Shown here: positions 21,275 through 32,776 of the stretch, in pieces
Layout: each line of letters begins with the position of its first letter
Numbering within the stretch: the stretch's first letter is position 1
Assembly (NCBI RefSeq): GCF_029633865.1
Contig: NC_079219.1
Span: forward strand, 12,696,137-12,760,136
DNA from: Lampris incognitus
Taxonomy: Eukaryota; Chordata; Actinopteri; Lampriformes; Lampridae
Length of the DNA stretch: 64,000 bases
Direction: 5' to 3'
Position numbers and translations under genes: made by a program
Notes under the pieces: model-generated
Databases searched by the model: none
The model's input: only the letters and a program-made list of their open reading frames with translations
What the model was told of the DNA's origin: nothing

Positions 21275-21565
21275 TCTATAAATAAAATCCGGTTAATCAA
21301 GTACATTCTTTATGATTTAAAGCTGATGTCATCATGTCTTTGTCTAATATGTTTAATATTTAATATGTTTAACATGTTTAACATGTAATATGTAATAATA
21401 TTAGTATGCTTAATATGTATAATATGTTTCTGTATAATATGGTTATGTTTATGGGTTAAGTAAAGAATGGACCAGAATGAAACATCATTTATACTTTATG
21501 ACTAAATAAACACCATTTATTTAGTCATAAAGAATTTACTTGACTAACTGGATTATTTTGCTCCT
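21275..21565. repeat. AT-rich MITE-like block with hairpin
   Basis: The ends carry imperfect inverted repeats (aatccggttaatcaagta and its counterpart tacttgactaactggatt). Within it, ctttatgactaaataaa and tttatttagtcataaag form a perfect 17-bp hairpin around caccа-type spacer at about 21495-21534. Target duplication was not resolved. Confidence 0.45.
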
Positions 21566-21745
21566 AATTTGTTGAGCACTTTCCCTACCGTTGAGTGTTT
21601 CCTTTAACAAAGTTATATATATACTATATCAAGAATAAAGAACAATTTATTGTCATTTCTATCATGTACTTGTGTACACAAAAGAAACGACATTTCGTTT
21701 CACCCAGCCCACAGCAGTACAAAACAGAAGATGAAAACACATATC

Positions 21746-21945
21746 TATTGTGTTTAGAAATCACGTCAGGACACAGCGCTGTCGCTTGACACAACCTCTG
21801 CATTGCATTGTTTATTCAGACTGACAGAGCGTCACAGGCAGACCCAATCAAACAACCCAGAGCCCGCAGGCATCACCAAATGATCCCAGCACAATAGAAC
21901 AGCGGCAAATCAAATGCAGCTCTGTCAATGTGTGCAGACATAACA
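21746..21945 (-). repeat. 3' LTR of G2
   Basis: 200 bp; differs from the right LTR at several positions, so this insertion is older than G1. Confidence 0.9.
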
Positions 21946-21959
21946 TCCCCCCCCCCCCC

Positions 21960-22080
21960 GGCAGTATTTAACAATAACAGAACTACTGGGCATCACACGT
22001 CAATCAAGGTGCAATAGAACGATGCTATCATTAACGAATTGCAGGCAGCACTGGTGATCCAGTGTGCAGACATAACATTT
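21960..22080 (-). repeat. Extra partial LTR-like end beside the G2 3' LTR
   Basis: Between two C-runs (21946-21960 and 22079-22090) lies sequence with caatagaacgatgc...gtgcagacataaca, a diverged partial LTR terminus. The order is LTR, PPT-like run, partial LTR', second PPT-like run, pol end. Confidence 0.6.
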
Positions 22081-22102
22081 CCCCCCCCCACCCGGCAGGA
22101 TT

Positions 22103-25100
22103 TCAAACATGAAAGGTTGACACAAAGTCCTCTAGGTGGCCAGGGTGTAAACGTGTGCGAACAGGTCGCGGGGCGGCCTGAGGCTGGGCAGGCCGAGGTG
22201 GGGAGGGGGAAGGCAGGGGAAGCTGAGGCCCAGGAATATCTGGGGCCCGTGTAGGAGCTGCATGAAGCCCGGGGGCGTCTTGCCATGCAGAGGGAATGGC
22301 TAAGGTTGTGTCACCAGCTGTGTGTGGCAGAGCTGACACCTTCCATAGGCGACTGGAGTGCCACCGAGTGCCATCGCTGAGGAGGTAGGTGGCTGGGCCC
22401 AGCTGACGGCTGACTTGGAGAGGAGAGGACCAGTATGAAGCCATTTTATTGTCCCTGTGGGGCCTGCGGACCCTGACCCAGGTTGAAGCACTGATGTCTG
22501 GCACCCTGGTTCGTTTTGACTGGTCAAACCGTTGCTTCATCCGCGTCTGCTGACGAGTGACTGAGGCTCTGACCCCAGAGGAAGGTGCCTGAGGTGTAGA
22601 GGGGTGGAGCCTGTCAAGGGGCATGCATAGTTCCCGGCCCAGCATGAGAGAGGCTGGGGAGATGCCTGTGGTCGAGTGCTGTGTGGCCCGATAGTGCAGC
22701 AGAGTGTGACGGATGGCCTGCGTGGAAGAGCACCCTTGGGCCATGTGTGCTCTGAGGCCGTTCTTCAGTGACTGGTGAAAACGTTCAACGCCGCCATTGG
22801 CCTGGGGGTGGTAATACGCATTACGTATATGATGGATGCCCCTGTTTTCGAGATAAGCAGTGAACTCAGCAGAGACCAGCTGAGGACCGTTGTCAGTGGT
22901 AATGGTCTTTGGGAGTGTGGAGTACAAAATGTACTCCATATGCACTCCGTATGTACTCTGTGGTTTTCTACTTCTATGTGTGTATGAAACTTCTCACTCA
23001 ATGCAGACACACATACCCATTGTTCTTATGCGTGCCCCCATGGGGTCACATAGCCACCTTATCATGATTGCATACCCTTTGCCGCATCCCAGGCACTGGG
23101 ACAGCAAAGATAAGAGTAATGGACATACAGTCACTCACCAGTCAAAGAACATGATTAACTCAGATGGTTTCCTGCATACCTTTGTAAAGACGACACCTTA
23201 GTTGATGCAGGAAACATAGGGTACGACGCAATGGACTGTGCTATAAAAAACCACTACCTCCAGCCCAGAAGCAGAGCATATTCTCACAGACTAACATCTC
23301 TGTGGTCATATGTCTCTCCATCTGCAGATGCATTAAAGATTCTCTGTTTGCTCCAATGTTTGTCTGATGATTATTCTCCCCAGGGGTTGCTGGGGCAAGA
23401 GCCCATTAAAGTATTAAGGAAAATCCATGACAGGAGGCCCCAGCGAGAGAAGAGAGAGTCCAGGAAGTCGATGATGGCCTGTGAGGTCACAGTGCCGGAA
23501 GTGGTGAGTTCAGGCCATTTTGAGTGTAGATCATAGGCGACCACCACCTTGGTGGTGAGGAACTCCATGGATCTCACCACAAATGTCCAACTGCAGGTGT
23601 TCTCAGGGCTGAGAGGGCCAGGCGAGAGGTTGCAGGGGTGGGGGAGCCTGGTGGCCAGTCTTGCCACTCACAAGGCAGGCAGAACAGTCCTTCACCAGAG
23701 CCTCAATATCTCTGTCTATCCCCGGCCACCACACCAGGTCTCGGCAACGCTGTTTCAGTTTCACAATGCCCAGATGGCCTTCATGCGCCATATTCAAAAC
23801 ACGTGCACGGAGAACACCTGGGACCACTGTGCAAAACCCACATGCCACGCAGGTGTTGTTCCAGCAGGAGAGCTCCTGTCTGACTCGGGAGAACGCAGCC
23901 AGCTCCTCTGGGACCTTGTGAGGCCAGCCGTTCTGGATGTAGGTGCGGAGCTGGGAGAGGACAGGGTCCTGTTTGGAAGCTGCCCTCAGCTCCTGCAGAC
24001 AGACAGTGGCCTGAAGGGGTGTGTGTAGCATTTGGACAAAGGTGCCACCTTTCACAAGCCCAGACGCAGGCTAATGCCTCACGCTCACCCACGGAGTACC
24101 GCTGCTCGTTCAGGTTGAGGGCACGGGAGGCGAAGGCGATGGGCTTCTCCACACCATTCTGGGTTTGAGACACCACAGCCCCTATCGCTGTGGCTGACGC
24201 GTCACAGGTCACAAAGGTGCAGCTGGAGATGTCGAAGTGAGCCAACACTGGTGATGAAGTCAGTTGAGTCTTGAGATCACGCACAGCGTCACTGCATGCC
24301 TTTGACCACACCCATGGCTCGTCCTTACGCAGCAGCTGGCGCAGGGGGGGCTGTGGTTGCAGAGTACTGGGGAAGAAACCTCAGGTAGTAGCCTGTCATA
24401 CCCAGGAAGGAGGCGACCTGGGCGGCCGAGCTGGGCTCAGGGATGGCCTGAATGGCATCCACGTTGGATTGCAGTGGAGTTACACCGCTTGCTGACAGCC
24501 GGAACCCCACAAACTTGATGGCTGGCACAGAGAGGTCACATTTCTCAGCATTGAGAGTTAGCTTGTGCTTGGACAGGGCTGCGAAGACCATGTTGAGGCG
24601 CTTGTCGTGGATTTCACTGGTGGGCCCGTGTACCACTACATCATCCAGATAAATGGCCACGCCCAGTATGCCAGCCAGCATGGAGACCATGATTTTCTGG
24701 AAGCAGCTAGGGGCGGAGCTGACACCGAAAGGCATCCTGGTGCAGCAAAACACTCCTGCATGTGTCACAAAGGCTGTGAGGTTTCGGCTGCTGGGGTGGG
24801 GGGGCACCTGTAAGTACCCCTGTCTGAGGTCGAGCTTGGAGAACACCTCAGAGCCATAGAACTGAGCAGTGAGTTCTTCTGAGGTGGGCAGTGGATACTT
24901 ATCAGGGACCACTGCCTTATTTACTGCACGTAGATCGACGCAGACACGCAGGCCCCGCGACTTCTTATTAGCCACCACCAGGTTTGAGACCCAGGGTGAC
25001 GCGTCCACCGGTTCAATGATGCCAGCTTCCAGCAGTTGTTGCAGCTCGGCGGAGACCCCATCATGGAGAGCCAATGGGATGCGGCGCAGTGGTTGGATGA

Positions 25101-25550
25101 CAGGTTCCACAGCAGGGTTGAGGAGAGGTTGATGGGCGAAGGCGGAGAGGCAGCCTAGCCCCACAAACAGTGATGGCCACTTCTGCTGCCAAGGCATGGC
25201 AACAGTCAGGATTGCTGCCCCCTTGTGTCTACGAGGGAGAACCTCAGAGCGGAGAACAGGTCCAGGCCCATCAGGTTGGCCCCACGGCGTGCCACATGAA
25301 AAACTGCATTGGGAACCAGCTTGGTTCCATAGCGGACAGTCACTTGGAGAGAGCCAACCAGATCTATTTTGGAGTCACCATACCCACAGAGGACAGCTGA
25401 GGGTGCGGACAGTGGCAGTGAACTGAAAAATTGACTGTAGGTATCAACATTCAGGAGAGACACACCTGCACCGGTGTCCAACAGCAGGGGGATGCACACA
25501 TCATTAATGTTGACTGTGCATGATTTGAATGACACTGGCCCAGAGCTCAC
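22103..25550 (-). pseudogene. G2 pol, broken
   Basis: Collinear with G1 Pol but cut into frames: protease about 25206-25550, RT with YLDDVVV 24325-25197, RNase H start 23781-24311, zinc finger 23603-24055, and integrase core to C-terminus 22103-22915. The RNase H middle is deleted (junction ...gcatttggacaa/aggtgcc near 24040). The DDE core is split by the solo LTR between GPQL/PK-type residues and the following segment. Not expressible as a polyprotein. Confidence 0.85.
22916..23432 (+). mobile_element. Solo retroviral-type LTR in G2 integrase
   Basis: 517 bp beginning TGTGGAGTAC and ending CATGACA, flanked by the 4-bp duplication ggag (22912-22915, 23433-23436). TATAAAA at 23242 and ATTAAA at 23332 are placed like a promoter and polyadenylation signal. 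A 4-bp duplication suits gammaretrovirus-like ERVs. A solo LTR arises by recombination between two LTRs. No internal sequence remains. Confidence 0.75.
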
Positions 25551-25589
25551 CTTGTGAATGACGGCGGTTGAAGACTGGGGGGTGGGGCC

Positions 25590-26417
25590 CTATGACCCAG
25601 CCGGGGAAGATCGACAGACGTTGGCAAAGTGATTGTGCTTACCGCAGCTACGGCATGTCTGGCCATGGGCAGGACAGTTCTGAGCCCTTGAAGCATGAGA
25701 CCGAGATCCACAGTTACCACAGGACTGTTGAGGGCGGGGCCGAGAACGCTGTCGTTGCAGTTGCAGGACGTGCTCAGTGGAGTCGGCGCCCGCCTCGCTC
25801 TGGCTGGGTTGCGTCCCGAGGGGCAGCTGTGAGTAGAGGGAGGAGTCGTTGGCAGCTTGACTGGAGGTGGCCACTTGCTGTGTATTTAGCACAGCAGCAC
25901 ACTCAGCTGCTCTATCAGCTTGTAGTGCGATGGTAATTGCTCTGGAGAGCAGCAGATCGTCTTTTTCCAGCAGGAGAGTCTCACGCACCTTTGCGTTGTT
26001 GGTGTGTTCGATTAGCTGGTCGCGAACCATCTCGTCCTGAAGCGCGCCAAGCTTGCATGAGCTAGCTAGCCCTCGCAAATTAGCTACATACTGCTGCACA
26101 GACTCACCAGGCAGTTGGTGTCGCTGACGGAATATAAATCGCCGAAGGAGGGCACTCTGCGGAGCAGCGAAATGGGTGTTCAGAAGTCCCACAGCTTCGT
26201 CCAAGTTTGTGACGTTCCCCAGGGTCCCGAGCACACGATGACCCTCTGCTCCCAAGCAGTGTAGCAACAGAGCCATCTTCCTAGCCTGGCTCACGTCGTC
26301 GAGCCCTGAGGCGATGATGTAATTTTCGAAACTATGTAGCCAGCGAGTCCATGGAACCGGAGGCTCGCCAGGTAATGCCAGGAATGGGGCAGGTGGTGGG
26401 AGAGAGATATCAGCCAT
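25590..26417 (-). CDS. G2 Gag with zinc knuckles
   Basis: Intact frame from MADISLPPPAPFLALPG (ATG 26415-26417) through the Gag core and the CCHC pair (CGNCGSRSHASRAQNC, CRSCGKHNHFANVC), ending shortly after SSPAGS where a stop replaces the continuation to pol seen in G4. The uninterrupted T5 run here supports the view that G1 lost one T. Confidence 0.8.
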   Translation of the reverse strand: MADISLPPPAPFLALPGEPPVPWTRWLHSFENYIIASGLDDVSQARKMALLLHCLGAEGHRVLGTLGNVTNLDEAVGLLNTHFAAPQSALLRRFIFRQRHQLPGESVQQYVANLRGLASSCKLGALQDEMVRDQLIEHTNNAKVRETLLLEKDDLLLSRAITIALQADRAAECAAVLNTQQVATSSQAANDSSLYSQLPLGTQPSQSEAGADSTEHVLQLQRQRSRPRPQQSCGNCGSRSHASRAQNCPAHGQTCRSCGKHNHFANVCRSSPAGS

Positions 26418-26429
26418 CCTCGTCGCCAA

Positions 26430-26629
26430 TATTGTATTTAGAAATCACGTCAGGACACAGCGCTGTCGCTCGACACAACCTCTGCGTTGCATTGTTTATT
26501 CAGACTGACACAGCGTCACAGGCAGACCCGATCAAACAACCCAGAGCCCGCAGGCATCACCAATCGATCCCAGCACAATAGAACAGCGCCAAATCAAATG
26601 CAGCACTGTCGATGTGTGCAGACATAACA
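26430..26629 (-). repeat. 5' LTR of G2
   Basis: 200 bp; next to TTGGCGACGAGG (PBS) on the minus strand. Confidence 0.9.
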
Positions 26630-26634
26630 ATATC

Positions 26635-26849
26635 CAAATTTCCCAAAATGACACCACCAAAAACATACAAAAACAGAGCGAACAGAGCAAACAACAATAA
26701 CAACAAACACAAACAATTAACAACACAGTCCATTCAGTGCAACCCAGTCCAAAAATTCCACTGTCCAGAGAACGAAACCAGCCAGGATGACTATCGGAAC
26801 TGCCGGTCTGCATAGGCTAGCAGTTAGCTTAGCCTGCTCCGCTGCCCCG
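26635..26849. other. Unassigned spacer between G2 and H
   Basis: A-rich, CAA-rich stretch; no gene recognised. Confidence 0.3.
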
Positions 26850-26854
26850 CTATT

Positions 26855-27039
26855 TGTGATGTTCTGTACAATTCATGATTAAGCTGCCAGGTGGCGCTTC
26901 ATGTTATAACATGCTGTTGCACGGTAATACTGGGTCTTGCCGGAAGTACACGAAGAAGAAAAAAGACTTGGAAAATGAAAGTGAATAAACCTACGAATGC
27001 TACAGCCGTCCTCGTTTGTATTCTGACCACAATACAACA
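26855..27039 (+). repeat. 5' LTR of H
   Basis: 185 bp; AATAAA present (agtgaataaacctac). Confidence 0.9.
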
Positions 27040-27053
27040 TATTGGCGACGAGG

Positions 27054-27800
27054 ATGTCGACTTTGAACCTGAGCCAACCCGCACCGTTTCTACGAAACGT
27101 CGGAGATCGTTCCGTTGAAGACATGGATCCGTACGTTTGAAAACTACCTGCTAGAAATGTCTGACGAGGAGCTGCCAGATGCAAGAAAGCGCGCTCTGCT
27201 CATCCATTGCTTGGGTGCAGAAGGTCAAAGACTTTTCTATTCAGTCACGGTTGAAGATGATAAATACGAGACGGTTTTAGCAGCTATTCAGAAATTTTTC
27301 ACACCAAAAGTGAATGTGGTAGCCGAGCGCTATCGTTTTCGTCAACGTGGCCAGAGCACTGGTGAGAGTACAGACCAGTACGTTGCCAGTCTGAGGGAGC
27401 TTGCAGCAACGTGCGAGTTTGGGTCTGTGGAGGAAAAGATGATTCGGTCGAGAAAACGAACTCGGCACGCATCAGGGAGCGGCTACTACTGGAAGTTCCA
27501 CTGACCCTGACCAGAGCCATGACGATCGCCGGGCAGATTGAAACCGCGGTGATGGAGGCTAATCATGTTCCAGGGACCAGCAGAGTGCTGTTCGAGCGGT
27601 TCAGCCTACGAGACCAGGCCAGCACAAGGTCAAGCGGGGCCGGGGTAACGCTACACCCCCGTAGCCCGTGCCTTCCCAGTCAAGGGAAGGACAGACATGC
27701 TACAGATGTGGCTGTCCTCAGCACACTGCCAACTTCGAGGAGTGCCCTGCAAGAGCTGCGTCATGCAACAAGTGCATAAAGAAGGGACATTTCGCAAAAG
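27054..27800 (+). pseudogene. H gag, frameshifted
   Basis: ATG at 27054 (MSTLNLSQPAPF). Frame changes occur at about 27110 and 27440. The Gag core TWIRTFENYLL...FRQRGQSTGESTDQYVASLREL is clear. The CCHC knuckle region (about 27690-27800) is readable only in pieces. Confidence 0.75.
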
Positions 27801-28764
27801 TATCTAGGGTCTCTAAGCATGAGTGAAATAACTGTTCCTGAAGTTTTTGTGCTGAAAGTTGATGATACTGTGGGGAAGGTAGACAATAATGTAATGAAGG
27901 TTGATGCTACACGGGATGCTAACAAGATAATGTGTACATTTCAAGTTTGCACAAAAGATAGAGGTGGGGGGGGCAGGATGTTGAATTCATGCTAGACAGG
28001 GGCTCAGCTGTATCAATCCTACCCAGAACGACTTACTCACGACTCTTCCCTGGCGGTTCTCTTACTGAACCAAAGCTTAGACTTGTTAGCTACGGGGGAA
28101 ATACATTTCCTCTAGATGGATGCTTAAAAGCAAACGTAGCATTTGGTGACCGTTACACTGACACGGAGCTTTACATTGTGAAACAAGGTTCAGCCGTGTT
28201 AGGGAGAGACTTATTCTCTGCGTTACACATGCAACTACTAATTTACATGGTCATGTTACTTCTGCTCCGTGCAGCCAGACGGATGCTACTGTTGAAAATG
28301 TTAAAAAAAAACACTCGGGTGTGCTAAAGAGTTCGCTCACCACGTTAACGTACGCCAGGATGTTAAGCCAGTACAGCAGAAACTGCGTAGGTTACCATTC
28401 TCTGTACGCGAAGCAGTCTCCGAAGAGATAAGGAAACTGGTAGAACAGGACATAATAGAGCCAGTGGAGTCTTCAGAATGGATCTCAGCCATAGTTGTTA
28501 CCAAAAAGAAAGATGGAGATATTCGACTTTGTGTAGATCTGAGAGAGCCTAACAAGGCAGTGGTGGTTGATGGCTTTCCACTACCCCACATGGAGGAAAT
28601 GTATACAGAATTGAGGGGTGCAACACTGTTTTCTACATTAGACTTTCAGAGTGCTTACCACCAGGTCACATTGCACGAGGACAGCCGTAGCTTAACTATA
28701 GTCATCACACATGATGGACTGTTCCGCTACAAAAGAGTGCGTTATGGGCTGGTGTCTGGGCCTA

Positions 28765-29576
28765 TCCAAAGGAGTTGAATCAAGTGCAACTGGACTTCGT
28801 ATATATCCGTGAAGACGTTTCGCCTCTCATCCAAGAGGCTTCCTCAGTTCGTGCCTTTCTGACTAGACCAAGCTAGTCTGACCGGCTGGTGATGAGACTC
28901 AGAATTTATCCTCTTGGAGTCGTTGTCAGAGCTATTGATATGCGTTGCTCTTTGTGTCCCGATGTTTACCAACGCCCGTCGCTAACAAGAGCCATAGATA
29001 TGAGTGGCTCTTTTGTGTACCGATGTTTGGCCGCGCCCGTCGTTATCAGAGCTATTGATATGCGTGGCTCTCCTGTGCTCCGATGTCCAGCCGCGCCCAT
29101 CGCCATCGGAGCTATTGATTTGCATTTGTTTAGCAGCGCCGGTCTTTGGGAGTGTTAGTTTCAACTTCATTATTCAGTGGTCAAGAGAGTCGTTGGAGCC
29201 GTTAGTGACCGACTGTTGTTCTTGGAGGCTAGGCTTCTTGAGTCTCCTGGGTAGAGATGAAAGGACGGCATTGTAAGTGGGAGATAGGTGGTGTCGCAGA
29301 CCTCCTCCTCTGTTGAGGGATGGTTTTTCCAGTTTCGCATAGATGGCTTCCTTCACCCCTCTTTCAAACCATCTATCTTCTCTGTCCAAAATGTGTACGT
29401 TGCTGTCCTCGAAGGAGTGTGTCTTCTCCTTTAGGTGTAGATAGACTGCCGAGTCTTGTCCTGAGGAGTTTGGATGAGAGGCGAAACGTCTTCACGGATA
29501 TATACCAAGTCCAGTTGCACTTGATTCAACTCCTTTGGATAACCATGACCTGGATGAATGAGAACATTCACAGAAA
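28765..29576. mobile_element. 812-bp inverted-repeat element with 12-bp target duplication
   Basis: About 70-bp inverted repeats near the ends (tccaaaggagttgaatcaag against cttgattcaactcctttgga, including gtgaagacgtttcgcctctc) plus an asymmetric tail (aaccatgacctggatgaatg). It is flanked by tgtctgggccta at 28753-28764 and 29577-29588; removing one copy restores the RT frame (GLVSGPSCFQRMM). A 12-bp duplication suits target-primed retroposition rather than cut-and-paste. Confidence 0.8.
28921..29140. repeat. 60-bp tandem repeat, about 3.5 copies
   Basis: Units starting agagctattgatatgcg recur every 60 bp (28927, 28987, 29047, 29107) inside the 812-bp element. Confidence 0.85.
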
Positions 29577-30157
29577 TGTCTGGGCCTAGCTGTTTCCAAC
29601 GCATGATGTCGATGGTCCTCAAAGGTCAGTCAGGGGTCCAGTGTTATCTTGATTACATCATAGTCTCAGGCACGACAGTTGAGGAGCATGACATAAACCT
29701 GACGGCTGTGCGCCCATGCATTGATGAGGCTGGACTCAGCTGAATCCTGCAAAGTGCCACTTTAAAAAGGCAGAGCTCACATTCTTGGGGCATACTGTGT
29801 TGGCGAAAGGAATACAACCTGACACGTCACATGTTACTGCAGTGTCCCAAGCACCTCCTCCTACAGACCTGACCACTCTGCGGTCATTTCTAGGGCTTAC
29901 AGCACGGTATCAGAAATTCATCCCAGGGTACGCTGTTGTGGTTGAGCTCCTGAGAGCTTTACTCCATCGGTCAGCTACTTTTAGCTGGACACCTGAGGCT
30001 CAGAGGAGTTTTGAGGCTGTTAAAGGACTCATAGTCGATAGCCCTGCTCTTGCCCTCTTTCATCCGAAGCTGCCCACTGTTGTTACTACGGACGCATCAG
30101 ACTTAAGGTCTAGGTAGGGTCCTTACTCAGATATACCCTGATGGCTCAGAAAAGACG

Positions 30158-31357
30158 GTGGCGTTTGCTTCACGCACACTTTCCCAGGCAGAGAGAAAAT
30201 ACAGTGGAGAAAGAGGCACTAGGGTGCATGTGGGCGACAGAAAAGTGGACTGTGTGGGACTTCTGGTCCCAGACAGTCTCCAGCCTAGGCTGATTTCTCT
30301 GGCCCACGACAGACACCAGGGAATAGTGAGGACAAAACAGAGACTTAGAGAAGTATACTGGTGGCCTGGCATGGACTCCCAGGTTGAGTCTGCTATCAAA
30401 GCATGTATCACATGCCAGTCACATGACAGGTCTGCAGTTACACACACCTCCCCACTGCAGCATATGTTTTACCCTAGTGGTACGTGGGAGAAGGTAGCGA
30501 TAGATGTGGTGGGGCCCTTTGACAAGGCGCCCTCAGACTGTCGCTTTGCAGTCACTCTGATAGATTATTACAGCAAGTGGCCTGAAATAGCTTTCATGTC
30601 ACAAGTCACATCACAGACTGTGATACAGTTCATATCTACAGTCTTCAGCAGAGAGGGCAACCCTAAAGAGCTTATATCTGACAATGGCTCTCAGTTCGTG
30701 TCACGTGAGTTTGAAATGTTCCTTCAAGACAAGGGCATTATTCACTGCAAATCATCTGTGTATTATCCACGAGCAAATGGTGAGATCGAGCGCTTTAATC
30801 GCTCGCTGAAAGACAGTCTACAGACTGCCTTGCTGGAAGGCAAGCAGTGGAAGGAGTTAACCACAGACGTTTTACAGGTCTACCCCGCAACTCCACACTC
30901 CACAACGCAGCATTCACCTGCTGAACTGTTGCATGGCAGGTCTATGCGCACCACACTCCATGTGGCTGGGTTCCAGATTCCTCAGGCCACATTACCATCA
31001 CTTAAGGACATAGCCTTCAGGGTAGGCAAGAAACAGGTCAAGAGTAAAGCATACAGAGATCACAAGCGAGGGGCAAAGAGTGTGTCCTTTCAGTGTGGCT
31101 CGTATGTCTGGGTGAAGAAACCTGGCATCCTTCCTAGGACTCAGTGCAGGTTTTCCAAACTGCTCAGAGTGGTGGGGAAGAAAGTACAGTATTCTTACAT
31201 ACTGTCAGATGGACGCTGCTGGAATGCTTTGTACCTTGCACCGTTCTCTCTTGGGGAAAACGGGGGCGACAGTGATCACGACACTACACTTGCATCACAC
31301 TTAGACACACACACACACACTTGCACTACAGCCAGATACACACACACATCCTGCTAG
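30158..31357 (+). pseudogene. H integrase region
   Basis: A 399-codon frame. RNase H is truncated (FASRTLSQAERKYS then a jump), then the HHCC finger (HDRHQGIVRTKQRL...CITCQSH), the DDE core with IDVVGPF, LIDYYSKWPEI, ISDNGSQF and NGEIERFNRS, and a C-terminal domain. The integrase part itself is open; RNase H lacks its middle. A (CA)n run follows at 31305-31345. Confidence 0.75.
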
Positions 31358-31632
31358 ACAGGCCAGGCTGAGACGAGCACCAGATTGGACAAAAGATTTT
31401 GTTATGACTTCGAGTCAGGATGATTTTGTTATGTTAGTCACTGAGTTAGAAAAAGCAAATGTAACTTCATTTAATACATTGCATAGTAACTGTTAACTCA
31501 TTGTTCCTACTTGCATAGTGACTGTTAACTGATTGCTCATTGTGAAATGTAACGTGTTAATGGTGTAGTATTACAATTGCAAGGCTACAGTTACAATTTC
31601 ACGATAGAAGTGTTTCCTTATTAAGAGGGATA

Positions 31633-31817
31633 TGTGATGTTCTGTACAATTCCTGATTATACCGCCAGGTAGAGCTTCATGTTATAACATGCTGTTGCAC
31701 GGTAATACTGGGTCTTGCCGGAAGTACTCGAAGAAGAAAAGAGACTTGGAAAAGGAAAGTGAATAAACCTATGAATGCTACAGCCGTTCTCATTTGTATT
31801 CTTACCACAATACAACA
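31633..31817 (+). repeat. 3' LTR of H
   Basis: 185 bp; several differences from the 5' LTR, so an older insertion than G1 or E. Confidence 0.9.
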
Positions 31818-31829
31818 CTATTATATACT

Positions 31830-32205
31830 TAGCACAAAAAGTAAGGAAATTTGTGTTTGGTAGATTATTTCTTTGTTGTAACAATGCTTCCTGGCAATAA
31901 ATCTTATACCGTTGGAAAGCCTGTTTATTTCCCTTTTAAATGGCGCCACATTTGTAAGGAACATGCATTTGTGGGATGAGCAGCAGAACTGAGTATTTGG
32001 GTTGCGCCCAAGAAAAATTTGCCAGATCTTCTCTGCCAATGCCAAACAGATTATTTTGCTGTTGCTACTGCCTCTTGTTTTGAGCTTCTGGTACCCCAGG
32101 TGCTGACAATCAGGTGCCTGATATAAGATTTATTGCCAAGAAGCATTGTTACAACAAAGAAATAATCTACCAAACACAAATTTCCTTACTTTTTGTGCTA
32201 AATTT
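31830..32205. mobile_element. MITE with about 80-bp inverted repeats
   Basis: Left arm tagcacaaaaagtaaggaaa and right arm tttccttactttttgtgcta are mirror images for about 80 bp. Ends next to TA suggest a Tc1/mariner-type duplication. Non-coding. Confidence 0.75.
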
Positions 32206-32770
32206 ATATATAATAGACAAATAAAGGCTTGCAATCTAATTGGCGAGAAACATAGCAACTCGTTCCAAGCTTATGCATCTTAGTACAACCACTTCCCATA
32301 CAGAAAAGGTAGGCCCTACAGCCATCAGTGCACATCGGCGAGTGGCAATAATATCTCTCACGTGCATTCTCGCTTAACTCACTCACAAATCGGGTGGCGT
32401 GGCAGCCAGCCGCACGACTTTAAATGGCGCAGCAGATACCTTCCACAATAATTTTGCTAAATAGAACAGAATATTGAACTCGCCGATTCGTAGAGGTGAA
32501 GGCGGGTTTTTTGTATTACAAGTTGCAGTGTATTAAAATATATATGTTTAGAAAAAAAATGTGTACACGTCTAAGCACAACATTCTGGTGAGAGGAGAAA
32601 TGAGTTATGCTACTATTATTATAACGACCTGCGGCATAGCCTATGTTAGTGTTGCAAACACACAAACTTTTTGTAACATCAACGTCATCTAAGCGCCTGC
32701 GCTGGACGTAGTGGGTAGGCTAGGTTTTGTTGTTAAACATTTTGGCGGGCGGTGTACCAAGTTGCTAGCG
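32206..32770. other. Unassigned AT-rich stretch before the hAT remnant
   Basis: No gene seen. It may hold the 5' terminal part of the hAT element below. Confidence 0.3.
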
Positions 32771-32776
32771 GGCAAG

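Larger units (their letters stand above)
21746..26629 (-). mobile_element. Gypsy element G2, full length but decayed
   Basis: LTRs 21746-21945 and 26430-26629; target duplication atatc (21741-21745, 26630-26634). Same family as G1. Damage: several frameshifts, a deletion of about 240 bp in RNase H near 24040, a solo retroviral-type LTR inserted in integrase (22916-23432), and an extra partial LTR end with a second polypurine tract at about 21995-22080. Confidence 0.93.
27840..30120 (+). pseudogene. H protease, RT and RNase H, broken
   Basis: Protease-like MLDRGSAVSILP (27989; the usual D-S/T-G-A is altered to D-R-G-S). RT begins at about 28340 (VKPVQQKLRRLPF-like), is interrupted at YGLVSGP (28764) by the 812-bp repeat, and resumes with FQRMM at 29589. 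The RT catalytic box reads YLDYI instead of YLDDI. RT thumb 29785-30117, with RNase H start TTDASD. Confidence 0.75.
26855..31817 (+). mobile_element. Gypsy element H, full length but decayed
   Basis: LTRs 26855-27039 and 31633-31817 (185 bp, TGTGATG...TACAACA) with target duplication ctatt (26850-26854, 31818-31822). The PBS-like TTGGCGACGAGG is the same as in the G family. PPT-like aagaggga precedes the 3' LTR. The coding part has many frameshifts and an 812-bp repeat inserted in RT. Confidence 0.93.
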
